Position numbers and translations under genes: made by a program. DNA of 64,000 nt from Phycisphaerae bacterium. GTDB lineage: Bacteria > Chloroflexota > Anaerolineae > 4572-78 > J111. Positions 1 to 7,848 of the stretch are shown here, one piece after another. Where the stretch lies: positions 248,001 through 312,000 of the forward strand of contig JANQQF010000038.1 in assembly GCA_028285035.1 (NCBI GenBank), read 5' to 3'. Position 1 is the first letter of the stretch. Every line of letters begins with the position of its first letter. A model generated the notes under the pieces. That model saw only the letters and a list, made by a program, of their open reading frames with translations, was not told the origin of the DNA and searched no databases.

Positions 1-1264
1 CGCGCTGGCTGACCAAAATGACGTGGATGCCACCCTGACGAATATAGACTGATGGACCCATTGTGCTCTCCAATCCAGCATACATTGGCCCTTGATAGCG
101 AAAATGACCATCGGATAGCGCCATCACTTCGACCGTCATCGGAATGGGTGGCCCCTGAAGCGGATCTGATTTCCCGCCAACCTGCAAATCGAGCATCGCC
201 CCGACCCCAGCCTGATGACATAAGGCAATCGATTCGAGATCGACGATATAGAGGAGGCACGCATTAGTCAGATTTGCCTCGACAAAGGTTCGCAGTACCC
301 CCGTGCTGTCACCGGGTGAGCCGCCGCCCGTGTTGTCATTGGTGTCGGCAAATATCACTGGATAGTTACCCGCTGCCTTAGCTATTGATAACGCTTCGTG
401 GGTTGATGGGAGGGATAATTGCCAATCGGCACGTCGTTCGAAAATCCAGGCCCCTAGCGCGTCCGCGTGATGCTGCGCCAACGCCTGATCATTGTCGGTC
501 ACGACGTGAACGGACGACCCCATCGCAGGCACATCGGATAAATAGAAACCAGTGGCAATCGAGGCGCACACAACCCCAGGCTGGGCCTCGATTTTGTGCA
601 GCTCAGCAATCGCCTCGCGCATCGGTGGGTGTTCGGTCGCCTGGTTCAACCCCCAAATCATTGGCATCCGATGCAGGGCCATTGTTGGACGCAATCCCTC
701 CTGGCACATCCGCCACAGCACCTCGGCACATTCGCGTCCCCGTTCAGCCATATCAATTTCCGGGTAGGTCTCCCGACCGATCAATACATCAGCCATCTCA
801 ACCATTTGCTCGGTCACATTGGAGTGAATGTCGAGTTGCACCACAATCGGTATCTTTGGCCCAACCGCGTCCCGAACAGCGGCCAGAATATGTTCGTCCG
901 CATCAAAAATCGCCTCTGGGCCATCCAGATTCCCCACCACCATTGAGCCGTGTAGATCGAGCAACACCCCATCGATGACCCCGGCTTGGGTAATCCCACC
1001 CAGTAACATCTGCAAAAGTTCATCAAAGACCGCCCGCTCTGTTGGCGCACTCGGATGGGGTTCACCAAACACCGTTGGGATTGCCTCAAACCCGTGGACT
1101 TTAGCCCCTTCGATAAAACCGCCGATTGGAGTATTGGTGTCATTCAGGGTGTCGATGATCTCCTGTCCCTGCAAAAAGAAGTGCTCGTGATAGTTCTCCC
1201 AATTTGTCGGAATCGGGGTAAACGTACTTGTTTCGTGGTTAATGCCACCAATCACAACGCGCAT
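1..1264 (-). CDS. M81 family metallopeptidase (MlrC-like), partial at left edge
   Basis: The reading frame starts at ATG 1264 and is open to the window edge, so only about 421 N-terminal residues are visible. MlrC-type proteins are metal-dependent hydrolases, first known from microcystin degradation and widespread with unknown substrates. Family motifs are visible: NHETSTF (residues 9-15), LLDLHGSM (101-108), VVQLDIHSN (141-149) and the TYPEIDMAERG segment (166-176). A DNTGGGSPGDSTG stretch about 300 residues in fits the junction to the C-terminal MlrC domain. The family usually has a His in the YPH segment, recalled as a zinc ligand; here it is Glu169. The start lies 27 bp after the GMC oxidoreductase stop, so the two are probably one operon. 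The product is recognised with confidence at family level; the substrate is unknown. Confidence 0.88.
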   Translation of the reverse strand, partial: MRVVIGGINHETSTFTPIPTNWENYHEHFFLQGQEIIDTLNDTNTPIGGFIEGAKVHGFEAIPTVFGEPHPSAPTERAVFDELLQMLLGGITQAGVIDGVLLDLHGSMVVGNLDGPEAIFDADEHILAAVRDAVGPKIPIVVQLDIHSNVTEQMVEMADVLIGRETYPEIDMAERGRECAEVLWRMCQEGLRPTMALHRMPMIWGLNQATEHPPMREAIAELHKIEAQPGVVCASIATGFYLSDVPAMGSSVHVVTDNDQALAQHHADALGAWIFERRADWQLSLPSTHEALSIAKAAGNYPVIFADTNDNTGGGSPGDSTGVLRTFVEANLTNACLLYIVDLESIALCHQAGVGAMLDLQVGGKSDPLQGPPIPMTVEVMALSDGHFRYQGPMYAGLESTMGPSVYIRQGGIHVILVSQR

Positions 1265-1291
1265 TAGATAACTCCAAGAATAAAATCCCTG

Positions 1292-2992
1292 TTAAGATGT
1301 AACCGAGTGTCGATAGAAATCAATCTCAATTGGATCCAACGGTGTATTCCCCAAAATCAGATCAGCCGACTTTTCAGCAACCATCATTGTAGGGGCATAC
1401 AGATTGCCGTTTGTGATATAGGGGAAAACCGACGTATCGACCACCCGCAGCCCTTCCAGCCCGTGAACTCTCATCGTTGTTGGATCGACAACGGACATCT
1501 CATCGGTGCCCATCTTGCAAGTGCAGGAGGGATGATAGGCTGTTTCACCTTCGTGCCCCACCCACTCCAAAATTTCTTCAGGGGTTTGTACCGCTGGACC
1601 AGGAGAGATTTCGCCGCCATTAAATTGGTCAAACGCAGACTGGCCTAATATATTCCGAGCGCATTGAATGGCCTCAACCCACTCCCGACGATCGTTTGGG
1701 GTGGAAAGGTAGTTGAACTGTAAGGCTGGATAAACGGTCGGATTAGCCGACTTGAGCTTGATTGACCCTCGAACATCGGAGAACATTGGCCCGATGTGCA
1801 CCTGATAGCCGTGTCCTCCGCTGGGTGAGGTGCCGTCGTAGCGAATAGCAACGGGCAAAAAGTGGAACATCAGATTGGGCCACTTGACTTCGTCATTACT
1901 GCGGATAAAGCCGCCAGCCTCAAAGTGATTGGTTGCGGCTGGGCCAGACTTCCACAACATCCATTGGAGACCAACCCATGGCTTGTTGTACCAAACGGTT
2001 GAGGGGTAGACGGACACCGGTTGGGTACAAGCGTGCTGAACATAAACCTCAAGATGATCCTGTAAGTTCTCACCAACGCCGGGTAAATCGTGGACAACCT
2101 CGATCCCGACAGCCTGTAACTCTGTTGCGTTGCCCACACCTGAAACTTGTAGTAAGTGAGGCGAGTTTATGGCTCCGCCACAAAGGATGATTTCATTTGC
2201 ATAAAGTTTCTGCCTGGCCCCCCGATTCTGCTGCACCTCAACCCCAACGGCTCGTTTGTTTTCAAAAAGAATTTTGCGGACAAAGCTGCTTGTTTTGACG
2301 GTGAGATTAGGCCGTTGATCCAAAATGGGATGGAGGTAGGTTTGGGCCGCGCTCATTCGGCGGCCATTGTGGATATTTTTATCAAAGGCCGCAAAACCCT
2401 CCTGCTGGTAGCCATTCACATCTTGGGTGATGGGATACCCCGCCTGCTGGACTGCCTCGAAAAAGGCTTGAAACAGAGGATTTGTAGCTGGACCGCGTTC
2501 CATCACCAAAGGACCACTTTTCCCCCGGTACTCATCATCGGGATCAGCGGCTAAGGTGTTTTCCATCTTTTTGAAGTAGGGCAAACAGTGATGATAATCC
2601 CAGCTTTCCATCCCGGCATCACTACTCCATCGTTCATAGTCGAGAGGGTTGCCGCGTTGGAAAATCATACCGTTGATGCTGCTAGAGCCGCCTAGAACCT
2701 TGCCGCGCCCCTGAAAAACACGCCGATTGTGCATATACGGTTCTGGCTCAGACTCATAGCACCAATCATACCACTTGTTGCCGATGGGGATAGTTAAGGC
2801 CGCGGGCATATGAATAAAAATATCCCACCAGTAATCTTTGCGACCCGCCTCTAAAACGAGGACATTTGTGGACCGATCCTCGCTCAACCGATTGGCCAGA
2901 ACACACCCAGCTGACCCGCCGCCAATGATAATATAGTCGTAACGCTTTTGCATCTTTGCCCCAATATCTTTGATGTCTACTGACCCGGACAT
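1292..2992 (-). CDS. GMC family FAD-dependent oxidoreductase (choline dehydrogenase-like)
   Basis: This 566-aa flavoprotein oxidises an alcohol group of an unknown substrate. The FAD-binding dinucleotide motif GGGSAG is at residues 24-29. The first GMC signature ([15 protein letters not shown]) is near residue 100. The catalytic pair is His487 ([10 protein letters not shown]) and Asn530 (NGNLYAPT), as in BetA-type enzymes, where the His segment is usually HPVGTCRMG. Length fits the family. ATG 2992 has no clear Shine-Dalgarno; an internal ATG at 2953 ([10 protein letters not shown]) begins where most homologues begin and may be the true start. It lies upstream of the M81 metallopeptidase and diverges from the isomerase/epimerase gene, which hints at a catabolic locus for a polyol or sugar derivative. 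That last point is inference. Confidence 0.93.
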   Translation of the reverse strand: MSGSVDIKDIGAKMQKRYDYIIIGGGSAGCVLANRLSEDRSTNVLVLEAGRKDYWWDIFIHMPAALTIPIGNKWYDWCYESEPEPYMHNRRVFQGRGKVLGGSSSINGMIFQRGNPLDYERWSSDAGMESWDYHHCLPYFKKMENTLAADPDDEYRGKSGPLVMERGPATNPLFQAFFEAVQQAGYPITQDVNGYQQEGFAAFDKNIHNGRRMSAAQTYLHPILDQRPNLTVKTSSFVRKILFENKRAVGVEVQQNRGARQKLYANEIILCGGAINSPHLLQVSGVGNATELQAVGIEVVHDLPGVGENLQDHLEVYVQHACTQPVSVYPSTVWYNKPWVGLQWMLWKSGPAATNHFEAGGFIRSNDEVKWPNLMFHFLPVAIRYDGTSPSGGHGYQVHIGPMFSDVRGSIKLKSANPTVYPALQFNYLSTPNDRREWVEAIQCARNILGQSAFDQFNGGEISPGPAVQTPEEILEWVGHEGETAYHPSCTCKMGTDEMSVVDPTTMRVHGLEGLRVVDTSVFPYITNGNLYAPTMMVAEKSADLILGNTPLDPIEIDFYRHSVTS

Positions 2993-3242
2993 AGAAAACT
3001 AAACACGATTCCTTGTTCCATGGACCATCTTGAAAAGTTTAGAAAGTTACGTCTGGGTCAGTAATTTATATTGAATAATACCGTGTGGGTAATATTGGCG
3101 GAAATTATAGTAGTCTTTTGATACACGAGCTAATTTGTTGACTTATAGTCCAGTTTACACAAATTCTATTTTCTAAACCTTTTAGATTGATGTATCTTTA
3201 GGTCTCAACACATTCAACTAATGAAAATAGCGAGGATGTTCA

Positions 3243-4052
3243 ATGCCGATAAAACTATCAATTGCTGCTGAGCGGGTCACTGGCCCTGATGAATTTGAGC
3301 GTTATCTTGAGATTGCCAAGGAACGTGATTTGGGGATTGAGGTGCAGGAATTTTATCTGCACGATTTGATGAATGGGGATTGGCAGGGGCGATTGGCCGA
3401 GTATCAGACCTTGTTGGATGGCTTTGAGAGAAATCTGTCGCTCCATAACGCCTTCCATGGGATTGAACACCTAGGAATGGCTCCTGATGTGTTGGCTCTG
3501 ACCAAAAAGAAGTATGACTTTATGTTTATGATTGCTAAGGAGTTAGGGTGCAAGGAAATCATCTCTCACTTCACCTGGAACCCCTATGTGACAAGTAAAT
3601 ATATTCCAATGTGGCAGATGGCTGAGGTTAAATTTTGGGAGCCTTATGTTAATCAGGCGGCTAAAGATGGCTTTGTGATTACGGGCGAAAATACTGCTGA
3701 ACCTCGTCCTGATCTGCTTAAGCCTATTTTCGATGAGTTTGCTTCAGATCACTTTAAACTCAATCTTGATGTGGGGCATGTGAATTTACACTCAACCGTG
3801 CCTGTTGAAGATTGGGTCAGTGCCTTTGGACAAGATTTGGTCTACGTTCATGCCCATAACAATTATGGGGATTATGATGCCCATAATCCGGTGGCAAAAG
3901 GTACCTTCAATTTCGACCACTTCTTCAATCTACTGGATAAGTATGAAACCGCACCCCACATCACGACCGAGATTTATGATGATGACTTGCCCAAGAGTTT
4001 AGATTATTTGGCTGGTAAGATAGCGGACAGTCAAGTTTATCCAGCTGCCTAA
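3243..4052 (+). CDS. sugar phosphate isomerase/epimerase-like TIM barrel protein
   Basis: This 269-aa protein belongs to the AP-endonuclease-2/xylose-isomerase-like TIM barrel superfamily, whose members isomerise or epimerise sugars or act as lyases. Candidate metal and catalytic residues fall where the fold places them: SHFTWNP (108-113), Glu149 (TGENTAE), Asp176 and His179 (NLDVGHVN), His203/His205 (VHAHNNYGDYD) and Glu243 (TTEIYDD). The ATG is preceded by GAGG about seven bases upstream. The gene diverges from the GMC oxidoreductase across a 250-bp gap and ends at a strong terminator. Linkage to an oxidoreductase suggests sugar or inositol-type catabolism, but the exact reaction cannot be read from the sequence. 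Confidence 0.85.
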   Translation: MPIKLSIAAERVTGPDEFERYLEIAKERDLGIEVQEFYLHDLMNGDWQGRLAEYQTLLDGFERNLSLHNAFHGIEHLGMAPDVLALTKKKYDFMFMIAKELGCKEIISHFTWNPYVTSKYIPMWQMAEVKFWEPYVNQAAKDGFVITGENTAEPRPDLLKPIFDEFASDHFKLNLDVGHVNLHSTVPVEDWVSAFGQDLVYVHAHNNYGDYDAHNPVAKGTFNFDHFFNLLDKYETAPHITTEIYDDDLPKSLDYLAGKIADSQVYPAA

Positions 4053-4070
4053 TCGAAGCATAAAATAACA

Positions 4071-4105
4071 AAAGTCTCGAATCAAAAGGGATTCGAGGCT
4101 TTTTT
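4071..4105 (+). terminator. intrinsic terminator after the isomerase/epimerase gene
   Basis: A 13-bp stem (4071-4083 with 4088-4100, one G-U pair) has a four-base loop and is followed by a run of Ts to 4105. It sits 18 bp after the stop codon and 15 bp before the end of the convergent CorC fusion gene. The A-rich flank on the other side could let it work in both directions. Confidence 0.85.
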
Positions 4106-4119
4106 GAGAATACTAACAA

Positions 4120-6018
4120 CTATCCCTCAAATGCAAAATTGGGCATCCCAACAACATCGGTCTTGATACGGAACAAACCACCCGCATTGGGATATTTTTC
4201 CAAAATATCTTCACCTGTATTGATACGGGCTGTCGTAATATACAAATCCTTCAATTCCGGCCCTCCAAAGGTACAGGCGGTGACATTCTGGGCTGGTATT
4301 GGAATGCGTTGTAGTAATTTGCCTGTTTTAGGATCCCAGCGTGTCACACTTTCCCCCTCCCACAAAGCAACCCAAAGCATCCCTTCGGTATCGGTTGTCA
4401 TGCCGTCAGGAAAGCCCTCTCCTTCGGAAATGGTTATAATGACCCGACGATTGCTGAGTTGCCCCGACTCAAGATCATAATCAAAGGCAACCACTTCTCG
4501 GGTAGGTGAATCAATGTAATACATCGTGTCATAATTGGGACTCCAGCCAATACCATTCGAAACGCCGACTTCATCAAAAAGCTGGCGTAGTTGATGATTG
4601 GGCTCCATCAGGTAAAGCGCTCCAGTTGTTTTTCCTTCATTATCATCCATTGTTCCAGCCAAAAATCGTCCTTTGGGATCACACTTACCATCATTAAAGC
4701 GGTTGCCAGGTAAATGGGTCTCAGGATCAGCCAGATACGTTACCTCCTCGGTTTCTAGGTCGAGCGTGGCTATGCCATTGTCCAAGGCGATGATGAGGCC
4801 GCCTTGTGTTCGAGGTGAAAGGGTGCCAATCTTGCGGTCAAGTTGAATGGTTCGACTGGTATCCGTATCGGGGCGATAAATGTGAATTTGTTTTTGCAAA
4901 ATATCCACCCAATATAGCTGTTGTTTGTCCTGATCCCAGCACGGTCCTTCTCCTAACACTGCTTTTTGATCAACAATCAATTCAACATCAGTTTCCACAA
5001 TATCCTCTCCCAAAAATCGTTTGCGGGTCACCGTCCGCAAATCTGTATATTCATCAGTTTCATCAACAATATGTCCGGTTAATGTTTCTAGCACATCTTC
5101 CAAAGTCACCAACCCGGCGACCCCCCCAAACTCATCCATCACCACAGCGATATGTTGACGGCTTTGCCGGAAGATTTGTAACAGTCGATCAGCAGGTACT
5201 TTTTCGGGAATGAATTTGATTGTGCGGGCAAATTCTGACACAGGGTGGTCCATCTTTTGCTCAACCATTGCCGTCAGCAATTCATCTTTTAAGGCAACGC
5301 CCAAAACATCATCAACCGTTTCACCAATCACAATCATTCGACTGTGATTTGAGTCAAAGATCTGTTCTTTTGCCTCAGCTAAGGTCAAATCTCCATCAAG
5401 TGATGTCATTGCCACTCGGGGCGTCATCATCTCCTCAGCCGTTTTATCATTCATCGAAAAAACACGTTCAATCATTTCCGATTCATCATCTTCGATGATC
5501 CCCTCCTGCCGACCAATTCGTGCTAACAATCTAATCTCAGCCTCATTGGTGGTTGGGGAAACTTGGCCTTTGGTAATCGGGGATGTGAGCTTCTCCACGA
5601 GCCAGACAATGGGGGTCAAAATTAAGGTCAGGATTTGGACGGGGCGGGCCACTAACAAGGCGATTTGTTCGGCATACTGCTCGCCTAATGTCTTTGGAAT
5701 AATCTCGGAGAAAATAATAACCAGAAACGTCAAGATTGTGGTGACTATGCCTAACCACGCCTCACCAAGTTCATTAGTGACAATTAACCCAACGACGATT
5801 GAACCGACAATATTGGCAATATTGTTGAGCACTACAATACTGGCGATGGGCCGATTCATATTTTCTCGGATGTTCAATAATACCTTAGCCGCTTGACTGC
5901 CGCTTTCCGCTAACTGACGAACACGGATAACCGAGACTGAAAATAAAGCAGCCTCTGAGCCAGAGCACAATCCAGATACGAGCAATAGTATAAAGACAGC
6001 AACGATGATTTGGATCAT
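4120..6018 (-). CDS. CorC/HlyC-type membrane protein (CNNM + CBS pair) fused to an SMP-30/gluconolactonase domain
   Basis: The 632-aa product has two parts. Residues 1-180 form the CNNM (DUF21) membrane domain, with hydrophobic segments and the SEIIPKTLGEQYA motif. Residues about 195-330 form a CBS pair, ending with VVMDEFGGVAGLVTLEDVLE. CorC proteins normally continue into a small C-terminal CorC_HlyC domain. Here that domain is missing and residues 341-632 form a complete SMP-30 beta-propeller, with metal-site residues Glu357 (LGEGP), Asn442 (NRFNDGKCD), Asn488 (VSNGIGWSP) and Asp538 (FPDGM). SMP-30 proteins are lactonases or related hydrolases. The join is in frame with no stop. At the join lies GTG 4998 with a strong ribosome site, so the propeller may also be made alone. 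CorC proteins are implicated in Mg2+/Co2+ transport or resistance. The fusion is unusual; an assembly join is the main alternative. Confidence 0.87.
   Translation of the reverse strand: MIQIIVAVFILLLVSGLCSGSEAALFSVSVIRVRQLAESGSQAAKVLLNIRENMNRPIASIVVLNNIANIVGSIVVGLIVTNELGEAWLGIVTTILTFLVIIFSEIIPKTLGEQYAEQIALLVARPVQILTLILTPIVWLVEKLTSPITKGQVSPTTNEAEIRLLARIGRQEGIIEDDESEMIERVFSMNDKTAEEMMTPRVAMTSLDGDLTLAEAKEQIFDSNHSRMIVIGETVDDVLGVALKDELLTAMVEQKMDHPVSEFARTIKFIPEKVPADRLLQIFRQSRQHIAVVMDEFGGVAGLVTLEDVLETLTGHIVDETDEYTDLRTVTRKRFLGEDIVETDVELIVDQKAVLGEGPCWDQDKQQLYWVDILQKQIHIYRPDTDTSRTIQLDRKIGTLSPRTQGGLIIALDNGIATLDLETEEVTYLADPETHLPGNRFNDGKCDPKGRFLAGTMDDNEGKTTGALYLMEPNHQLRQLFDEVGVSNGIGWSPNYDTMYYIDSPTREVVAFDYDLESGQLSNRRVIITISEGEGFPDGMTTDTEGMLWVALWEGESVTRWDPKTGKLLQRIPIPAQNVTACTFGGPELKDLYITTARINTGEDILEKYPNAGGLFRIKTDVVGMPNFAFEG
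4996..5011 (-). promoter_or_regulatory. possible internal translation start for the SMP-30 domain
   Basis: On the minus strand GGGAGAGG (5011-5004) lies five bases before an in-frame GTG (4998-4996), which encodes Val341 of the fusion. This is exactly the domain boundary: stand-alone SMP-30 proteins begin just here. If used, it yields a separate protein of about 292 residues, which would make the locus either a fusion gene with two products or a recent join of two genes. This is inference from spacing and sequence only. Confidence 0.45.
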
Positions 6019-6150
6019 TTACAGGTCCATTTTATTTTGATGCTATACAGTTGGTTTACATGAGTTGGAGATAATTTAGGAGAGAGAGGAGACGACCCAA
6101 AAAAAAGTTGGTGCAGATATGGTAAATATTCGGTTGCTTGAAAAACGTGG

Positions 6151-6223
6151 CCGCTCAAAGAGACTCTCTGCGGAGATGTTAGGCTTGGTGCCTAAGTCTA
6201 GTTTAGTAAATCAATTGATTTAC
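6151..6223 (+). other. three adjacent hairpins in the corC-argJ intergenic region
   Basis: Three inverted repeats follow one another: CCGC/GCGG (6151-6154 with 6170-6173, AGAG/CTCT inside), TTAGGC/GCCTAA (6179-6184 with 6190-6195, five-base loop) and the perfect palindrome GTAAATCAATTGATTTAC (6206-6223), followed on the plus strand by GTTTTCT. They could belong to the 5' leader of the minus-strand CorC fusion gene, or form a small plus-strand transcript with a weak terminator. No match to a known riboswitch was recognised. Confidence 0.4.
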
Positions 6224-6324
6224 GTTTTCTAGTATACCGCATAAATAGGGCAAGTCAATACTCATTTTGACTCACTTGGGTCTTAAATAGATTGCCAAAA
6301 TATTTTGATTACAGTATCTTAAGT

Positions 6325-6520
6325 AAACGGCAAGAAGTTTTGGGAAATAAGATTTTAGTGTTAGGTCCAAACAGTCTGAAAATTGAGCAAATTTTGCCGT
6401 TTGCCTTCTAAACTTGCCGTGAAATTGACAACATTTGGAACTATTTTTGGCTTTTGAGCAATCTTTTATTTACAAAACTTTCTGCCAAATACTTTAGCAT
6501 AATTTTAGACTGTAGGACCT
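6325..6520 (+). promoter_or_regulatory. long structured leader candidate upstream of argJ
   Basis: A composite long-range pairing encloses about 160 bases: AGGTCC (6363-6368) with GGACCT (6515-6520), and CAGTCT (6372-6377) with AGACTG (6507-6512). Inside are AAAATT/AATTTT near 6379-6395 and TTTGGC/GCCAAA near 6447-6489. Just upstream AAACGGCAA can pair with TTGCCGTTT about 70 bases further on, or alternatively with a second TTGCCGT near 6414-6420. The argJ ribosome site lies 30 bases downstream. The sequence is AT-rich, so part of this may be chance. Confidence 0.35.
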
Positions 6521-6560
6521 CGTATCTTACTTTACCCTTTTGTCATTTCAGGAGAAAAAA

Positions 6561-7775
6561 ATGCAATCATCCATTACATTGGTTCCTGGGTTTCGAGCAG
6601 TTGGTCTAGCTTGCGGTATCAAACCCTCAGGGAATCCAGACTTAGCCCTAATTGTAGCTGACCAGTTATGTAACGCTGCCGCCGTGTTTACCAAAAATGC
6701 CTTTCAGGCCGCCCCAGTTATTTACGATATTGACCTCTTGAAGCGGAATCAAGGCACCTTACAAGCCATTGTTGTCAATGCCGGTGTTGCCAACGCAATG
6801 ACTGGTGAGCAAGGGATGCAAGATGCGGAAACGATGGCACGTTTGACTGAAACAGCTTGTCAATTGCCGTTAGATAGTGCCTTTGTAATGAGCACTGGTA
6901 GTATCAGCCACTTATTGCCAATGGACAAAATTGAACCCGGCATTCAACAGGCCAGCGAGTTAATTCAAACTGATGCTGGGGCTGTTGGGCAAAATGTAGC
7001 TGAAGCAATCTTGACCACTGACTTGGTGAAGAAAGAAGCCAGTGTGCAAGCAACAATTGCCGGTCAGACTGTCACGGTTGGCGGAATTGCCAAAGGGAGC
7101 GGAATGATCCATCCAAACATGGCCACAATGCTATCAGCCGTTGTCACCGATGCCAAGATTACTCCCTCGATTTTACAATGTGCCTTGCAGAAAGTGGTCG
7201 ACGTTACCTTCAATCGGATTACTGTGGATGGCGATACCAGCACAAATGATACGGTTGTAGTCATGGCCTCGGGTAAGGCCGATATGCCGACGATAGAAGC
7301 CGAAACATCCGCAGAATTTGAAGCATTTTGTCAAGCGCTGACTGACGTGTGCCGAGAGTTGGCTAAAGCGGTCGCGCGTGATGGTGAAGGAGCGACAAAA
7401 TTGATGGAGATTACGGTGCAGGGGGCGGTCAGTGAAGCTGATGCCGAATTGGCGGCAAAAGCCATCGGAACCTCGCCCTTACTCAAAACAGCAATGTTTG
7501 GCAATGACCCCAATTATGGTCGTGCCTTAGCCGCCATTGGCTATAGCGGAGCCGAGGTCGATCCAGCCAAGGTTTCTTTTTGGCTTGATCATATTCAATT
7601 AGTTGAACAGGGTGAGCCTCAGGATTTTGATGTTGAGGCTGCAACGAAATGGCTGGAAAGTAATAAAGAAATCAAACTGATTGCTGATTTGGGGTTGGGT
7701 GATGGCTCTGCAACCGTTTGGAGCTGTGATTTCTCATACAAGTATGTGGAGATTAATGCGGAGTATCATACGTAA
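6561..7775 (+). CDS. argJ: bifunctional glutamate N-acetyltransferase / amino-acid acetyltransferase ArgJ
   Basis: The 404-aa product recycles the acetyl group from N-acetylornithine to glutamate in arginine synthesis and may also use acetyl-CoA. ArgJ cleaves itself in the sequence (A)TML; the nucleophile here is Thr189 within KGSGMIHPNMATMLS (179-192). The N-terminal GFRAVGLACGIKPSG and the C-terminal INAEYHT are typical. ATG 6561 is chosen because AGGAG lies seven bases before it; a TTG at 6540 in the same frame lacks support. It stands alone, without other arg genes, after a 540-bp region with apparent RNA structure, and converges with smc. Confidence 0.95.
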   Translation: MQSSITLVPGFRAVGLACGIKPSGNPDLALIVADQLCNAAAVFTKNAFQAAPVIYDIDLLKRNQGTLQAIVVNAGVANAMTGEQGMQDAETMARLTETACQLPLDSAFVMSTGSISHLLPMDKIEPGIQQASELIQTDAGAVGQNVAEAILTTDLVKKEASVQATIAGQTVTVGGIAKGSGMIHPNMATMLSAVVTDAKITPSILQCALQKVVDVTFNRITVDGDTSTNDTVVVMASGKADMPTIEAETSAEFEAFCQALTDVCRELAKAVARDGEGATKLMEITVQGAVSEADAELAAKAIGTSPLLKTAMFGNDPNYGRALAAIGYSGAEVDPAKVSFWLDHIQLVEQGEPQDFDVEAATKWLESNKEIKLIADLGLGDGSATVWSCDFSYKYVEINAEYHT

Positions 7776-7785
7776 ATCTATGATT

Positions 7786-7833
7786 TCAGATTGACGAATA
7801 GGTTATTTCAAAGCAAATAAGTCGTCAATCTGA
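7786..7833. terminator. 12-bp inverted repeat between convergent argJ and smc
   Basis: TCAGATTGACGA (7786-7797) is repeated inverted and perfectly at 7822-7833, with a 24-base AT-rich loop. It lies between two convergent stop codons. No clear T run follows on either strand, so the assignment as a bidirectional terminator is tentative. Confidence 0.5.
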
Positions 7834-7848
7834 GCTTCTTCTCTATGG

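Noticed and set aside
385..978. 197-codon plus-strand frame rich in Arg, Pro and Ser
   Set aside because: It is antisense to the MlrC-like gene, has no domain or ribosome site, and its composition is what the opposite strand of a GC-rich gene gives.
6019..6230. Mg2+ (M-box) or Mn2+ riboswitch in front of the CorC fusion
   Set aside because: Neither strand shows the conserved core segments of these classes as I know them; only generic hairpins are present.
6540..6560. TTG start for ArgJ seven codons upstream
   Set aside because: It overlaps the Shine-Dalgarno of the better ATG at 6561.
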